A DNA stretch of 64,000 bases. It comes from Roseovarius albus (GTDB taxonomy: Bacteria > Pseudomonadota > Alphaproteobacteria > Rhodobacterales > Rhodobacteraceae). Every line of letters begins with the position of its first letter. Within the stretch, counting starts at the first letter, position 1. Positions 15,752 through 25,000 of this stretch are shown here, one piece after another. The notes below the pieces were generated by a model. It made no database searches, was not told the origin of the DNA, and worked only from the letters and a program-made list of their open reading frames with translations. The position numbers and the translations under genes are program-made. The stretch covers positions 248,001 to 312,000 of the forward strand of contig NZ_FWFX01000003.1 in NCBI RefSeq assembly GCF_900172335.1, in the 5' to 3' direction.

Positions 15752-16696
15752 TCAATTAGACTGCAAAACTGACACGCATTGCCCCGGCAAATTGGCCATT
15801 GTCAGCTCACCACGCGGCTTGGGCTTCGGCTTGGGTGCGGTCGGATCCGGTGCTGGAGGATTGAGGATATTGTTCACCCATTGCTGCGCATCGGCGCATC
15901 CATCACCCTCCGGCGGTAGGTCCTGATTAACGCACCCTTTGGCGTTGGCAGGGCACTTCAGACGGACATGAAAATGATAATGGTGTCCCCACCATGGACG
16001 GACCTTGCGCAGCCATGCGCGGTCACCAGTTTCGTCATTGCACATCTGCACTTTGGCACCCGGGAATACAAAAATCCGTGCCGTACGCGGATCTTTGGCT
16101 GCAGCTTTCAGAATTTCATGGTGCTGCCGAGTCCAGTTGGAATTGGTGTAGGCCCCCTTGGCACGACGCATGGAGATCGACGAGATGTTCTCACGTTCAG
16201 TAACAGATAGGTTCAACCGGTCCGCTGGGCGCATCCAAATGTCGATATCCATCCCGATTTGGTGGCTGCGATGACCGGATAGCATCGGCCCTCCTCGTGG
16301 TTGACTGATGTCTCCGATATAGAGACCATTCCACCCCGGCTGTGCTGCGGCCTTGCGGGACAGCGTCTTGATGTAATCAATCGTGTCGGGATGCCCCCAG
16401 TTGCGATTGCGGCTCAAGCGCATTGCCTGCCATGTCGGGCCGGTCTCAGCCAGTCGTTCGCCTCCAGCAAAACAGCCTTTGGAGTATCCGCCAAAAGGCT
16501 CCGCCTGTTGTGCCGAACCAGATTTCTTTTTGCCAAAGAGCTGCTTGGCCTGAATGCCCTGCATCGACGCCGGCACGCTTTGCGATGAAATCACTTGCGT
16601 CAATTGGGCAGGTTGCGTGGCTTTCGGCGATTGAGAAGACCCGCTGCAGCCAACCAATACTAAGGATGCCAAGATTAGTTTAAGATGCCTGCCCAT
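15752..16696 (-). CDS. mepA: penicillin-insensitive murein DD-endopeptidase
   Basis: 314 residues. A lipoprotein signal ends in LVGC (C17); E. coli MepA is periplasmic rather than lipid-anchored. The LAS-type metallopeptidase signatures are clear: MLSGHRSHQIGMDIDIW carries zinc-ligand His and Asp, and WGHHYHFHVRLKCP the remaining histidines. It cuts D-Ala-mDAP crosslinks of peptidoglycan. ATG 16696 is chosen over an in-frame GTG at 16705 because GGAGGTG precedes it at good distance. It overlaps the upstream transporter gene by 17 nt, so the two are translationally coupled. The tail is proline/lysine-rich. Confidence 0.93.
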   Translation of the reverse strand: MGRHLKLILASLVLVGCSGSSQSPKATQPAQLTQVISSQSVPASMQGIQAKQLFGKKKSGSAQQAEPFGGYSKGCFAGGERLAETGPTWQAMRLSRNRNWGHPDTIDYIKTLSRKAAAQPGWNGLYIGDISQPRGGPMLSGHRSHQIGMDIDIWMRPADRLNLSVTERENISSISMRRAKGAYTNSNWTRQHHEILKAAAKDPRTARIFVFPGAKVQMCNDETGDRAWLRKVRPWWGHHYHFHVRLKCPANAKGCVNQDLPPEGDGCADAQQWVNNILNPPAPDPTAPKPKPKPRGELTMANLPGQCVSVLQSN

Positions 16697-18029
16697 GCTC
16701 TTCACCTCCCTCAGGATGCACCCAGCGTAACAGCACCAGACCCAACAGGAAAAGGACTATCAATGGAGCCACGCCAATCTGCTGACTCCCGCTTATATGT
16801 GTGGCGATCCCAATCGCTATTGGTGCCAAAAAGCTCGTTGCTTTCCCTGCAAGTGCATAAAGCCCAAAAGCTTCGTTCATCTGTTTTGGATTTGCTTGTC
16901 TTACCATCATGGTTCGGCTGGCAGATTGAATGGTTCCACCAACGGCCCCGATCACAGCTCCCAGAACATAGAAGATGTGGTCAGGCAATTTGGATGCTGG
17001 ATCGACTTCCACGCCAAAGACACTCTCTCGCGAAACAAAGATCACACAAATTGCAACTGCTATCAGAAGCAAAATCGAGACTCGGATCACCGGTTTAGGC
17101 CCCAGCCGCATATCCACGCGCCCCCCGATCCAGGCAAACACAGCACCAGAGACGATAGCTATAATCCCAAACACACCGGTTTGAACGACGTTCCACTCTA
17201 AAACACCAGCGGCATAGAGGCCACCAAAAACGTACATTCCATTCAATGCATCGCGATAAAACATCGATGACGCCAAGTATGCGAACAGCGATGGTGTTTT
17301 GGGTAAACCTCGAATGGTTTTCACAACTTGGCTCAAGGAATTTTTCAACGCCCCTTCTGGAGGAGTCTCTGGTTTCGGATCTCTTACCCAAAGGAAGAAC
17401 GGGATCATAAAAACCACATACCAAAGCGCCGAAAACGGACCTACGAATCGCGTTCCCTCGCGAGCATCTGAGTTCAATCCAAAGAACGGCTTAAAACCCA
17501 AAAATGTTTTCCCCGTTGCCGCACTTTCCGCGAAAAACCCCAGTGTGATTACCAAAGCAATGAAGCCTCCGAGATAACCGAAAGCCCAGCCCGAGCCAGA
17601 GATTTTCCCGATCTCATCACGCGTTCCCAGATCAGGTAAAATCGAATTGGTGAAGATGGTCGCAAACTCCATCCCAATCAATCCCAACCCGAACAGCGTC
17701 AGCGCAAGGATAAGGTGATTACCATCCGGCATGGCAAACCAAACTCCGCAGGCGCCGATCACGTATAGTAACGAGAACAACTTCACCCACTTCAATCGAT
17801 TGCCGTATGTATCGGCCACAGCCCCCAGGATAGGGGCGCAGAGCGCAATTATCACTCCAGCACAGCCAACCGTGAAGCCCCAGAGGGATTGGGCTTTGAC
17901 GCCGTCACCCACGACCTCAGTCACATAAGGCGCAAAGATGAAGGTCAGAAGCAGCGTATTGTAAGGCTGACTTGCCCAATCAAAAAAGAACCAGCCCCAG
18001 ATGCGCTTGCGTTGTGAAATCTTAGCCAT
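16680..18029 (-). CDS. MFS transporter, UMF1 (Atg22-like) family
   Basis: 449 residues with about 12 membrane segments. The opening GWFFFDWASQPYNTLL is the signature of the UMF1/Atg22 branch of the major facilitator superfamily. Later segments ISGSGWAFGYLGGFIAL and GGTIQSASRTMMVRQANP also fit. Fungal Atg22 exports amino acids from the vacuole; the bacterial substrates are mostly unknown. Coupling to mepA by a 17-nt overlap suggests, but does not prove, transport of a peptidoglycan breakdown product or an amino acid. Confidence 0.88.
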   Translation of the reverse strand: MAKISQRKRIWGWFFFDWASQPYNTLLLTFIFAPYVTEVVGDGVKAQSLWGFTVGCAGVIIALCAPILGAVADTYGNRLKWVKLFSLLYVIGACGVWFAMPDGNHLILALTLFGLGLIGMEFATIFTNSILPDLGTRDEIGKISGSGWAFGYLGGFIALVITLGFFAESAATGKTFLGFKPFFGLNSDAREGTRFVGPFSALWYVVFMIPFFLWVRDPKPETPPEGALKNSLSQVVKTIRGLPKTPSLFAYLASSMFYRDALNGMYVFGGLYAAGVLEWNVVQTGVFGIIAIVSGAVFAWIGGRVDMRLGPKPVIRVSILLLIAVAICVIFVSRESVFGVEVDPASKLPDHIFYVLGAVIGAVGGTIQSASRTMMVRQANPKQMNEAFGLYALAGKATSFLAPIAIGIATHISGSQQIGVAPLIVLFLLGLVLLRWVHPEGGEEHGQAS

Positions 18030-18082
18030 TTCATCCCCCGGTGTTACGGTGGGTATGACAGGCTTGCCGCGTCAGAGGCAAG

Positions 18083-18619
18083 TCAATCCTGCATCGGAGG
18101 CCAGGGACGCTGATCCTCGGCCGCGATCCAAGCGGCAAACCATGCCGGCATCTCAGGGTTGATGTTTGCCGCTCCCAAGGCTTCCATCACCTTAATCGGG
18201 GGTACGATCCCATTCTTGTCAGTGATCGCTGTGCGATACATCGCATGGTTGGCACATTCACCGTTTTTCTTCCACATCGATTGCTCAAGATAGAAAAATT
18301 TGTCATCCCAGCACACGCCGCGCGATTTCATTTCAACCACTTCAAACATTCGGATCCGGCGACGATACCGGACAGAGCTGCCCGCGACGGTCAGCCCCCA
18401 CCTATGTTCTTTCAACAAGGTCGTCAGCCCCACACGGACCGCCAGCGGAATACGACCCAGATCAAAGATCGTCAGCGTACGGCCATTATTGAGCTCCAAC
18501 CAGATATCAAGATCCCACGGCATGCACATGTGTCGCGAAACATGGGTTTCCGTCACGCCGATGCGGGGCAGGTTACGGATTGTGATCAACTGAATGATCA
18601 TGCGCAGGAATGGGTACAT
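18083..18619 (-). CDS. acyl-CoA thioesterase-like protein (4HBT_2/THEM type)
   Basis: 178 residues of hot-dog fold. The conserved features are a central helix region with ETHVSRHMCMPWDLDIWLELNN divided by a short gap in the family, GRIPLAVRVGLTTLLKE, then SVRYRRRIRMFEVVEMKSR and the C-terminal PMPAWFAAWIA-like segment PEMPAWFAAWIAAEDQ. Bacterial members are thought to hydrolyse acyl-CoA or acyl-ACP thioesters, but no substrate can be assigned. AAGGATCG precedes the ATG at 18619. The gap to the UMF1-type gene downstream is 53 bp, so an operon with transporter and mepA is possible. Confidence 0.75.
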   Translation of the reverse strand: MYPFLRMIIQLITIRNLPRIGVTETHVSRHMCMPWDLDIWLELNNGRTLTIFDLGRIPLAVRVGLTTLLKEHRWGLTVAGSSVRYRRRIRMFEVVEMKSRGVCWDDKFFYLEQSMWKKNGECANHAMYRTAITDKNGIVPPIKVMEALGAANINPEMPAWFAAWIAAEDQRPWPPMQD

Positions 18620-18747
18620 GGGGCGATCCTTTCTAAACCAATTAGTTTACTTGAAAACTCCACACGTCAAGCGCAACCTCGCGTCAGACTTGCGCTTTTT
18701 TGCTTCAGCGCTTAGGTGATTGCGACCACAGGAAAGGACCCACAAAA

Positions 18748-19032
18748 ATGATGGCAATCTATGGACCACTCGCGCTCATCCTTGATGTCGCGTTCTATTT
18801 CATTTTGGCCCATGTCATCATGAGTTGGCTGATCAGTTTTCAGGTTCTCAACCTGCATCAACAGTTTGTCGCCCAGCTCTGGTACGGGCTAAACAAAGTA
18901 CTCGAGCCAATCTACGGTCCAATCCGCAGAATTATGCCCGACACACGTCCGCTCGATCTGGCTCCACTCGTAGCGATCATCATCATTATTTCGCTGCGTA
19001 ATTACATCTTGCCTGCAATTTTGCTGGGCTGA
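18748..19032 (+). CDS. YggT-family membrane protein
   Basis: 94 residues with two hydrophobic segments, at about 8-30 and 70-92. The family core is easy to see: HVIMSWL in the first helix, LYGLNKVLEPIYGPIRR-like LNKVLEPIYGPIRRIMP after it, then LDLAPLVAIIIIISLRNYI. YggT proteins have been linked to osmotic tolerance and membrane insertion, and to shape or division through neighbouring genes, but the mechanism is unknown. AGGAAAGG precedes the ATG at 18748. recQ begins 78 nt after the stop. Confidence 0.88.
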   Translation: MMAIYGPLALILDVAFYFILAHVIMSWLISFQVLNLHQQFVAQLWYGLNKVLEPIYGPIRRIMPDTRPLDLAPLVAIIIIISLRNYILPAILLG

Positions 19033-19076
19033 TCTGCGCCGTGGGCCTTGCCCCACGATTCCCAGTGTGAAACATT

Positions 19077-19105
19077 GCCTGCAAGAGCAGAACAACCTTG
19101 CAGGC
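19077..19105 (+). promoter_or_regulatory. hairpin ending 5 nt before the recQ start
   Basis: GCCTGCAAG and CTTGCAGGC form a perfect 9-bp stem with an 11-nt loop. No Shine-Dalgarno sequence is visible between it and the ATG at 19111. A shorter CGTGGG/CCCACG hairpin lies just upstream (19040-19057). It may limit translation or join with the upstream hairpin to end the yggT transcript. Confidence 0.45.
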
Positions 19106-19110
19106 CCTTT

Positions 19111-21150
19111 ATGCCCGACACAGCCACGCTATTGCGCGATGTCTTCGGTTTCGACACGTTTCGCGACGGTCAGGAAGATATCGTGGATGCCGTCGCTGGC
19201 GGTGAAAACGTGCTCGCCATCATGCCGACAGGCGGCGGCAAATCCCTGTGTTTCCAACTCCCAGCATTAATGCGCGATGGTGTCACCTTGGTCGTCTCTC
19301 CTCTGATTGCCTTGATGCGCGATCAGGTGCGCGCGTTGCAGGCGGCTGGCGTCACTGCGGGTGCGCTCACCTCTGCCAATACAGAGGAGGAAAACACGGC
19401 AGTCTGGCAGGCTCTAGATGAAGACCGGCTCAAACTGCTCTATATCGCGCCTGAACGCATGGCGTCGGGATCGGCCCTGAATTTCCTGCGCCGGATCAAC
19501 GTCAGTCTGATCGCCGTGGACGAGGCGCATTGCGTTGCCCAATGGGGACATGATTTCCGCCCCGATTACCTACGCATTGGAGACCTTCGTCGTACCCTGA
19601 AAGTACCCCTTGCCGCCTTCACAGCCACGGCTGATGCAGAAACCCGCACCGAGATTATCGAGAAACTGTTTGATGGGCACCAACCAAAAAGTTTTCTGCG
19701 CGGTTTTGATCGTCCCAACATTCGGCTGACCTTTTCGGCCAAGGACGGCCCGCGCAAGCAGATTATGAACTTCGCCGCCGCCCGCAAAGGTTCATCCGGC
19801 ATCGTCTATTGCGGCACCCGTGCGAAAACTGAATCACTAGCTCAAGCCCTGCGTGAAGGCGGGCACAATTCCTGTTGCTATCATGGCGGGATGGAGCCGC
19901 ATGACCGGCGTGAGGTCGAACATCGCTTTAACACCGAAGAGGGTCTGATCGTTGTCGCCACAGTTGCCTTTGGTATGGGCGTCGACAAACCCGACATCCG
20001 CTGGGTTGCGCATGCGGACCTGCCCAAATCAATCGAAGCCTACTATCAAGAAATCGGTCGCGCCGGACGCGATGGCGCCCCTGCCGAAACTTTGACGCTC
20101 TATGGCGCTGACGACATCCGCCTACGCCGAAGCCAGATCGACGAAGGGCTCGCCCCACCAGAACGTCGCGCGGCGGATCACGCAAGACTGAATGCTCTGC
20201 TTGGATTAGCCGAAGCCTATCAATGCCGCCGCGTGAACCTCTTGCGGTATTTCGGGGATGAGGCCGAAACCTGTGGCAACTGTGATCTATGTGAAACCCC
20301 GGCGGACACATTTGATGGTACCAAGGACGTGCAAAAAGCCCTTTCGGCAATCCTGCGCACCGGCGAATACTTCGGCGCGGGTCATCTGATCGATGTCCTC
20401 ACCGGCAACCTGACAGATCGCGCCCGTGAACGCGGCCACGATCAACTGCCAACCTTTGGCGTCGGCAAGGATATCAGCCGCCGGAACTGGCAGGGCATAT
20501 TTCGGCAAATGATGGGTCATGATCTGGTGCGCCCCGACCCCGAGCGGCACGGGGCATTGCGAATAACCGAGACCGCCCACCCTGTCTTGCGCGGTGAAAC
20601 CGCCGTGACTCTCAGACGGGACACGCTCGCTCCGAAAACCCGCCAGCCAGCGGTCAAGGCTTTAGTCTCGGACGAAGATGCGCCGCTGTTGTCCGCGCTC
20701 AAGGCCAAACGCCGTGCCTTGGCCGAGGCGGCACGAGTTCCACCTTATATTGTCTTCAATGATCGCACCCTAATCGAAATGGCCCAGTCCCGCCCTTCAA
20801 CACTTGACCAAATGGCACATATCAACGGGGTTGGCGCGAAAAAGCTCGAACAATACGGACTGGCCTTTCTAGAAGTGATCTGTGGCGAGGCGAAGGACCT
20901 GCATCCCACCCGTCGTAAGCTGGCCGGTCGCGAAGCCGGAAATATCTTTGACCGCCTTTTGGAAGTTCAAACTGATCTGGCTCGAGGTTCGGAGGGGTAC
21001 GACAAGCAACTCAGTTGCTCCACTTCCGTCCTCGCCAAAGTGGCCGAGATGCGTCCCAAGGACCTGTCCAGCCTATCCCGCCTGCTTGGTGAAAAGCGCG
21101 CAGAACGATTTGGCGCGGCTTTTCTGGATGTTTTGGCTGAGACGCCCTAA
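19111..21150 (+). CDS. recQ: ATP-dependent DNA helicase RecQ
   Basis: 679 residues with the full RecQ layout. Helicase domain 1 has the Walker A TGGGKS (residues 40-45) and the box II DEAH in AVDEAHCVAQWGHDFR. Domain 2 carries VATVAFGMGVDKPD and QEIGRAGRDG. The zinc-binding segment has cysteines in YQCRR and CGNCDLC, followed by a winged helix and an HRDC domain (VPPYIVFNDRTLIEM). It unwinds DNA 3' to 5' in recombination and fork repair. ATG 19111 fits the family N terminus; an upstream open extension covers the hairpin region. A C-terminal extension of about 70 residues follows the HRDC domain. Confidence 0.96.
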   Translation: MPDTATLLRDVFGFDTFRDGQEDIVDAVAGGENVLAIMPTGGGKSLCFQLPALMRDGVTLVVSPLIALMRDQVRALQAAGVTAGALTSANTEEENTAVWQALDEDRLKLLYIAPERMASGSALNFLRRINVSLIAVDEAHCVAQWGHDFRPDYLRIGDLRRTLKVPLAAFTATADAETRTEIIEKLFDGHQPKSFLRGFDRPNIRLTFSAKDGPRKQIMNFAAARKGSSGIVYCGTRAKTESLAQALREGGHNSCCYHGGMEPHDRREVEHRFNTEEGLIVVATVAFGMGVDKPDIRWVAHADLPKSIEAYYQEIGRAGRDGAPAETLTLYGADDIRLRRSQIDEGLAPPERRAADHARLNALLGLAEAYQCRRVNLLRYFGDEAETCGNCDLCETPADTFDGTKDVQKALSAILRTGEYFGAGHLIDVLTGNLTDRARERGHDQLPTFGVGKDISRRNWQGIFRQMMGHDLVRPDPERHGALRITETAHPVLRGETAVTLRRDTLAPKTRQPAVKALVSDEDAPLLSALKAKRRALAEAARVPPYIVFNDRTLIEMAQSRPSTLDQMAHINGVGAKKLEQYGLAFLEVICGEAKDLHPTRRKLAGREAGNIFDRLLEVQTDLARGSEGYDKQLSCSTSVLAKVAEMRPKDLSSLSRLLGEKRAERFGAAFLDVLAETP

Positions 21151-21180
21151 ATCACACGAAATGTCAAAAGGACCGCTGCC

Positions 21181-21945
21181 ATGCAAATCGTGATTTCCCC
21201 GGCCAAAAAGATGGATATGAACCCGGTCGAGGCTCCCCTGATCACATCACCGCAGTTTCAGAAACAAGCGGACGAGTTGGCACTGGTCGCAAAGTCCTTG
21301 ACTGCGGCAGACCTTGGGAAATTGATGAAGATCAGTCAAAATTTGGCCGCGATGAATGCCGAGCGATTCCAGTCCTTTGGCACCATGGGCGAAAAACCTG
21401 CAGCGCTTGCCTTTGCCGGTGATACCTATCAGGGCCTTGAAGCTTCGTCTTTGGATCACGATGAGCTGAATTGGGCGCAAGACCACCTGGGCATCCTGTC
21501 CGGACTGTATGGGTTGCTGCGCCCGCTGGATGCGATTCAACCCTACCGTTTAGAAATGGGCAGTCGACTAAAAAACCCGCGCGGCAAGAATCTCTATGAA
21601 TATTGGGGGGATACGATTGCCATGACCCTCAATGACCGGGCGGAGAGACTTGGCTCTGATGTACTGGTGAATTGCGCAAGCCAGGAATATTTCGGTGCCG
21701 TTGACCTTAAAGCGCTGAAGCCATGCGTCATTACCCCTGTCTTCATGGAAGACAGGAACGGCACCGCCAAGATTGTCAGCTTCTACGCAAAAAAGGCGCG
21801 CGGTGCGATGGCACGTTACATCATTCAGCACCGCCTGACCGATCCCAAAGCCTTGCTGGATTTCGACACTGGTGGCTATGCCTATCAACCCGACATGTCT
21901 GAACCCGACAAACCGGTTTTCCTACGCGATTATCCGACTCCTTAA
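21181..21945 (+). CDS. yaaA: peroxide stress protein YaaA
   Basis: 254 residues, full length for the YaaA/DUF328 family. The signature SPAKKMD follows the start (MQIVISPAKKMDM). The family segments GDTYQGLEA, LSGLYGLLRPLDAIQPYRLEMG and FYAKKARGAMARYI are present. In E. coli YaaA lowers free iron and protects DNA during peroxide stress; it is a DNA-binding fold of unclear biochemistry. It follows recQ by 30 nt, so the two DNA-protection genes are probably co-transcribed. Confidence 0.93.
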   Translation: MQIVISPAKKMDMNPVEAPLITSPQFQKQADELALVAKSLTAADLGKLMKISQNLAAMNAERFQSFGTMGEKPAALAFAGDTYQGLEASSLDHDELNWAQDHLGILSGLYGLLRPLDAIQPYRLEMGSRLKNPRGKNLYEYWGDTIAMTLNDRAERLGSDVLVNCASQEYFGAVDLKALKPCVITPVFMEDRNGTAKIVSFYAKKARGAMARYIIQHRLTDPKALLDFDTGGYAYQPDMSEPDKPVFLRDYPTP

Positions 21946-22012
21946 GCGACCCTGACATTGTCAGACAGCCAGCAGCATGGCACCATGGCCCCATTGATTG
22001 ATGGAGATTGCC

Positions 22013-25000
22013 ATGCGCCGCTTGTTGATGCCCTTTGTCGTCCTGTCTTGTGTTAGCGCACAGGTCCATGCCCAAAGCGCAGTCCCTGAACGACGGGAGC
22101 TCGTCACAAACGATGTTGATTATTACGGCGCGGACCTTCAGCCGCTGTTCGACACCACACTGCAAGCCTGCCAAAACACCTGCCTGAATGATCTGGCCTG
22201 CAAGGCCTATACGTTCAACAAACGCTCAAACGCCTGTTTCCCCAAATCTGAGATCACCGAGATCAAACCTTTTGAGGGCGCGGTGTCTGCGCGCATGATC
22301 GAGACCGACATTCAGGTGTTGCATCGTGCTGAAAATCGGGCGAAGGATCTGGCATTTCTGAAAGACTCGGATTTCGAACAGGCCCGCCGCTACGCCCGCG
22401 GTATCAGCACGCGGCATCCGGCCGGTCAGTGGGGGCTGTCCGATCTGTTGAATGCAGCTCAGGATCGGCAAGCGCAGGGCGATACGCTGAACGCCATGCG
22501 CTGGACGGGGGCCGCCGTAGCGCAGGCAGATAGCAGCGATCTGTGGGCGGAGTACGCCCGCCTATTGCTGGCAATCAATACAAACTCTAGTTCGGACAAA
22601 CGCCGTTATGCCAACTGGGCGCAAGGGGCCGCGTTCAACGCATACTTGCGGGCACCGAATGACCCTGCGCGTGTGTCTGCCCTGCAGGTGATGGCCGAAA
22701 GCCTTGAGCGCAACAATCGTGGTCGCGACATGATCCCAGCGCTGCGACTGGCACAATCGATCCAGCCACGTGATGACATTCAGGTTGCGCTTGAAGCTGC
22801 CGCCGCCAAATACGGCTTTCGCATCATTGAGCATCGCGCCGACAACGAAAGCAGCGCGCCACGCATCTGTGCGGAATTCTCTGAACCCTTGGTGAAGGCC
22901 GGGCTGGACTATACGCCCTATGTGCGCTTACCCGATGCCGGGCTCGTGGTGCAGGCTGAAGAGCGCCAGCTATGCATTGATGGCGTGCAACATGGTTCTC
23001 ACTACCGCGTGACCTTCCGCCAGGGTCTACCTGCGGCGAGTGGCGAAACGATGTTGAAGGATGTCGAACTGGCACTTTATGTGCGCGACCGCAGCCCGCA
23101 AGTGAATTTTTCCGGCCGGTCCTATGTGCTGCCGCGTGCTGCTGATGCCGCTCTACCAATTGACACGGTCAACCTTGATGAGGTTGATCTGTCTCTGCGC
23201 CGTGTTAGCGACCGCAACCTGCTGCGCGCCATTCAGGATGATTATTTCGCACGCCCGCTGAGCCACTACCAAGAAGCGGCATTTGCTTCGGACATCGCTG
23301 AAGATGTCTGGACCGGCGTGGGTGAGGTGCAAAACACCCTCAACAAAACCATGACCACCCGCCTGCCGATGGGAGAGGTGCTCGCAGATCAGCCTCCCGG
23401 CATTTATGCATTGACCGCGAATGCCCCTGATGCCGATCCTTACGATGATCCCGGTGCAACGCAGTGGTTTATCCTGACCAACATAGGCTTAACTACAATG
23501 CAGGGCACTGATGGTCTGCATGTTTTTGCACGCGGTTTGGCCGGTGCAAAGGCTTTGGACGGGATTGAGCTGACCTTGTTGTCACGTGCCAATCGAGAAC
23601 TCGGCAAAACTAGCTCTGACGCAGAAGGCCACGCTCTCTTCGCACCTGGCCTGACGCGCGGCACTGGCGCGACTGCCCCGGCGTTGCTGATTGCCCGGCA
23701 GGGAGATCAGGACATTGCATTCCTGTCGCTGACCGATCCGGCCTTTGACCTGTCAGATCGCGGCGTCGAAGGGCGCCCCCCTGCCCCACCCGTTGATGTC
23801 TTCCTGACTACGGATCGCGGCGCCTATCGCGCAGGCGAAATGATCCACGCCACCGCATTGGCGCGTGACATACAGATGCAGGCCATTGCTGATCTGCCCC
23901 TAACGGCCATCCTGACCCGCCCGGATGGAGTAGAATACACACGCGAAGTCTCGGCCAGCGGCGTCGCAGGGGGGCATGTCTTCAGCTTATTTATCGGCAA
24001 CAGTGCGCCGCGCGGCACGTGGCAGCTGGCGATCATGGCTGATCCGGATGCCCCGGCGCTGGCGCAAACCAGCCTGTTGGTCGAAGACTTTCTGCCAGAG
24101 CGAATTGATTTTGAACTCTCCCTTCCAGACGCTCCTCTCCGCCCCGGCGACACCCCGCCTTTATCAGTTGAAGCACGTTACCTCTTTGGTGCGCCCGGTG
24201 GAGGCCTTAAAACGGATGGAACCCTGCGCTTGGTCCCACAGCGTACTCTTGAGAGTTTCCCCGGTTATTTCTTCGGCCAGCATGATCTTAGCGTGACACC
24301 TGTTGCAAGCTACATCGATGGCGGCACCACCGGGGATGACGGCACATTGGTCTTGCCGGTCAAGCTACCACTCACAAAGACCAATGATCGCCCCTTTGAA
24401 GCTCAGGTCACTCTGCGTGTCAACGAAGGCTCTGGCCGTCCGGTTGAACGCCAGTTGACCAAGGCGCTTGCCCCTGCTGGACCGATGATCGGCCTCAAAC
24501 CAGGATTTTCGGATGTTGTGCCCGAAGGCGACAAGGCCAGCTTTCAAGTCATCGCGATTGATAAAACACTTGCGCCTGTGGCAATGAACGTGCGCTGGAC
24601 CGTGAACCGGATTGAAACCCGGTATCAATGGTATCAGCAATACGGCAACTGGAATTGGGAACCGATCACAACCCGTCAGCGCGTGGCAACTGGTGAGGTC
24701 GCATTGGGCGATGCGCCCACACAAGTTTCGACTCCCGTTCAATGGGGGAAGTATGAATTACTCGTCGAGCGTTTGGACGGCACCTACGTGGCCAGCTCCA
24801 GCGATTTCTACGCCGGTTGGTACGCCCCTGCAGATGCCTCCAGCACACCAGACACATTGGAGCTCTCATTGGACAAGCCCGGCTATACCCCGGGAGAAAC
24901 CGCGCAACTTCGCATCGTGCCACGCTACGCTGGAACGGCACTGGTGAGCGTCATGTCCAATCAGGTTATCGCGCGTCAGGTGGTCGAGGTTTCCGCCGGT

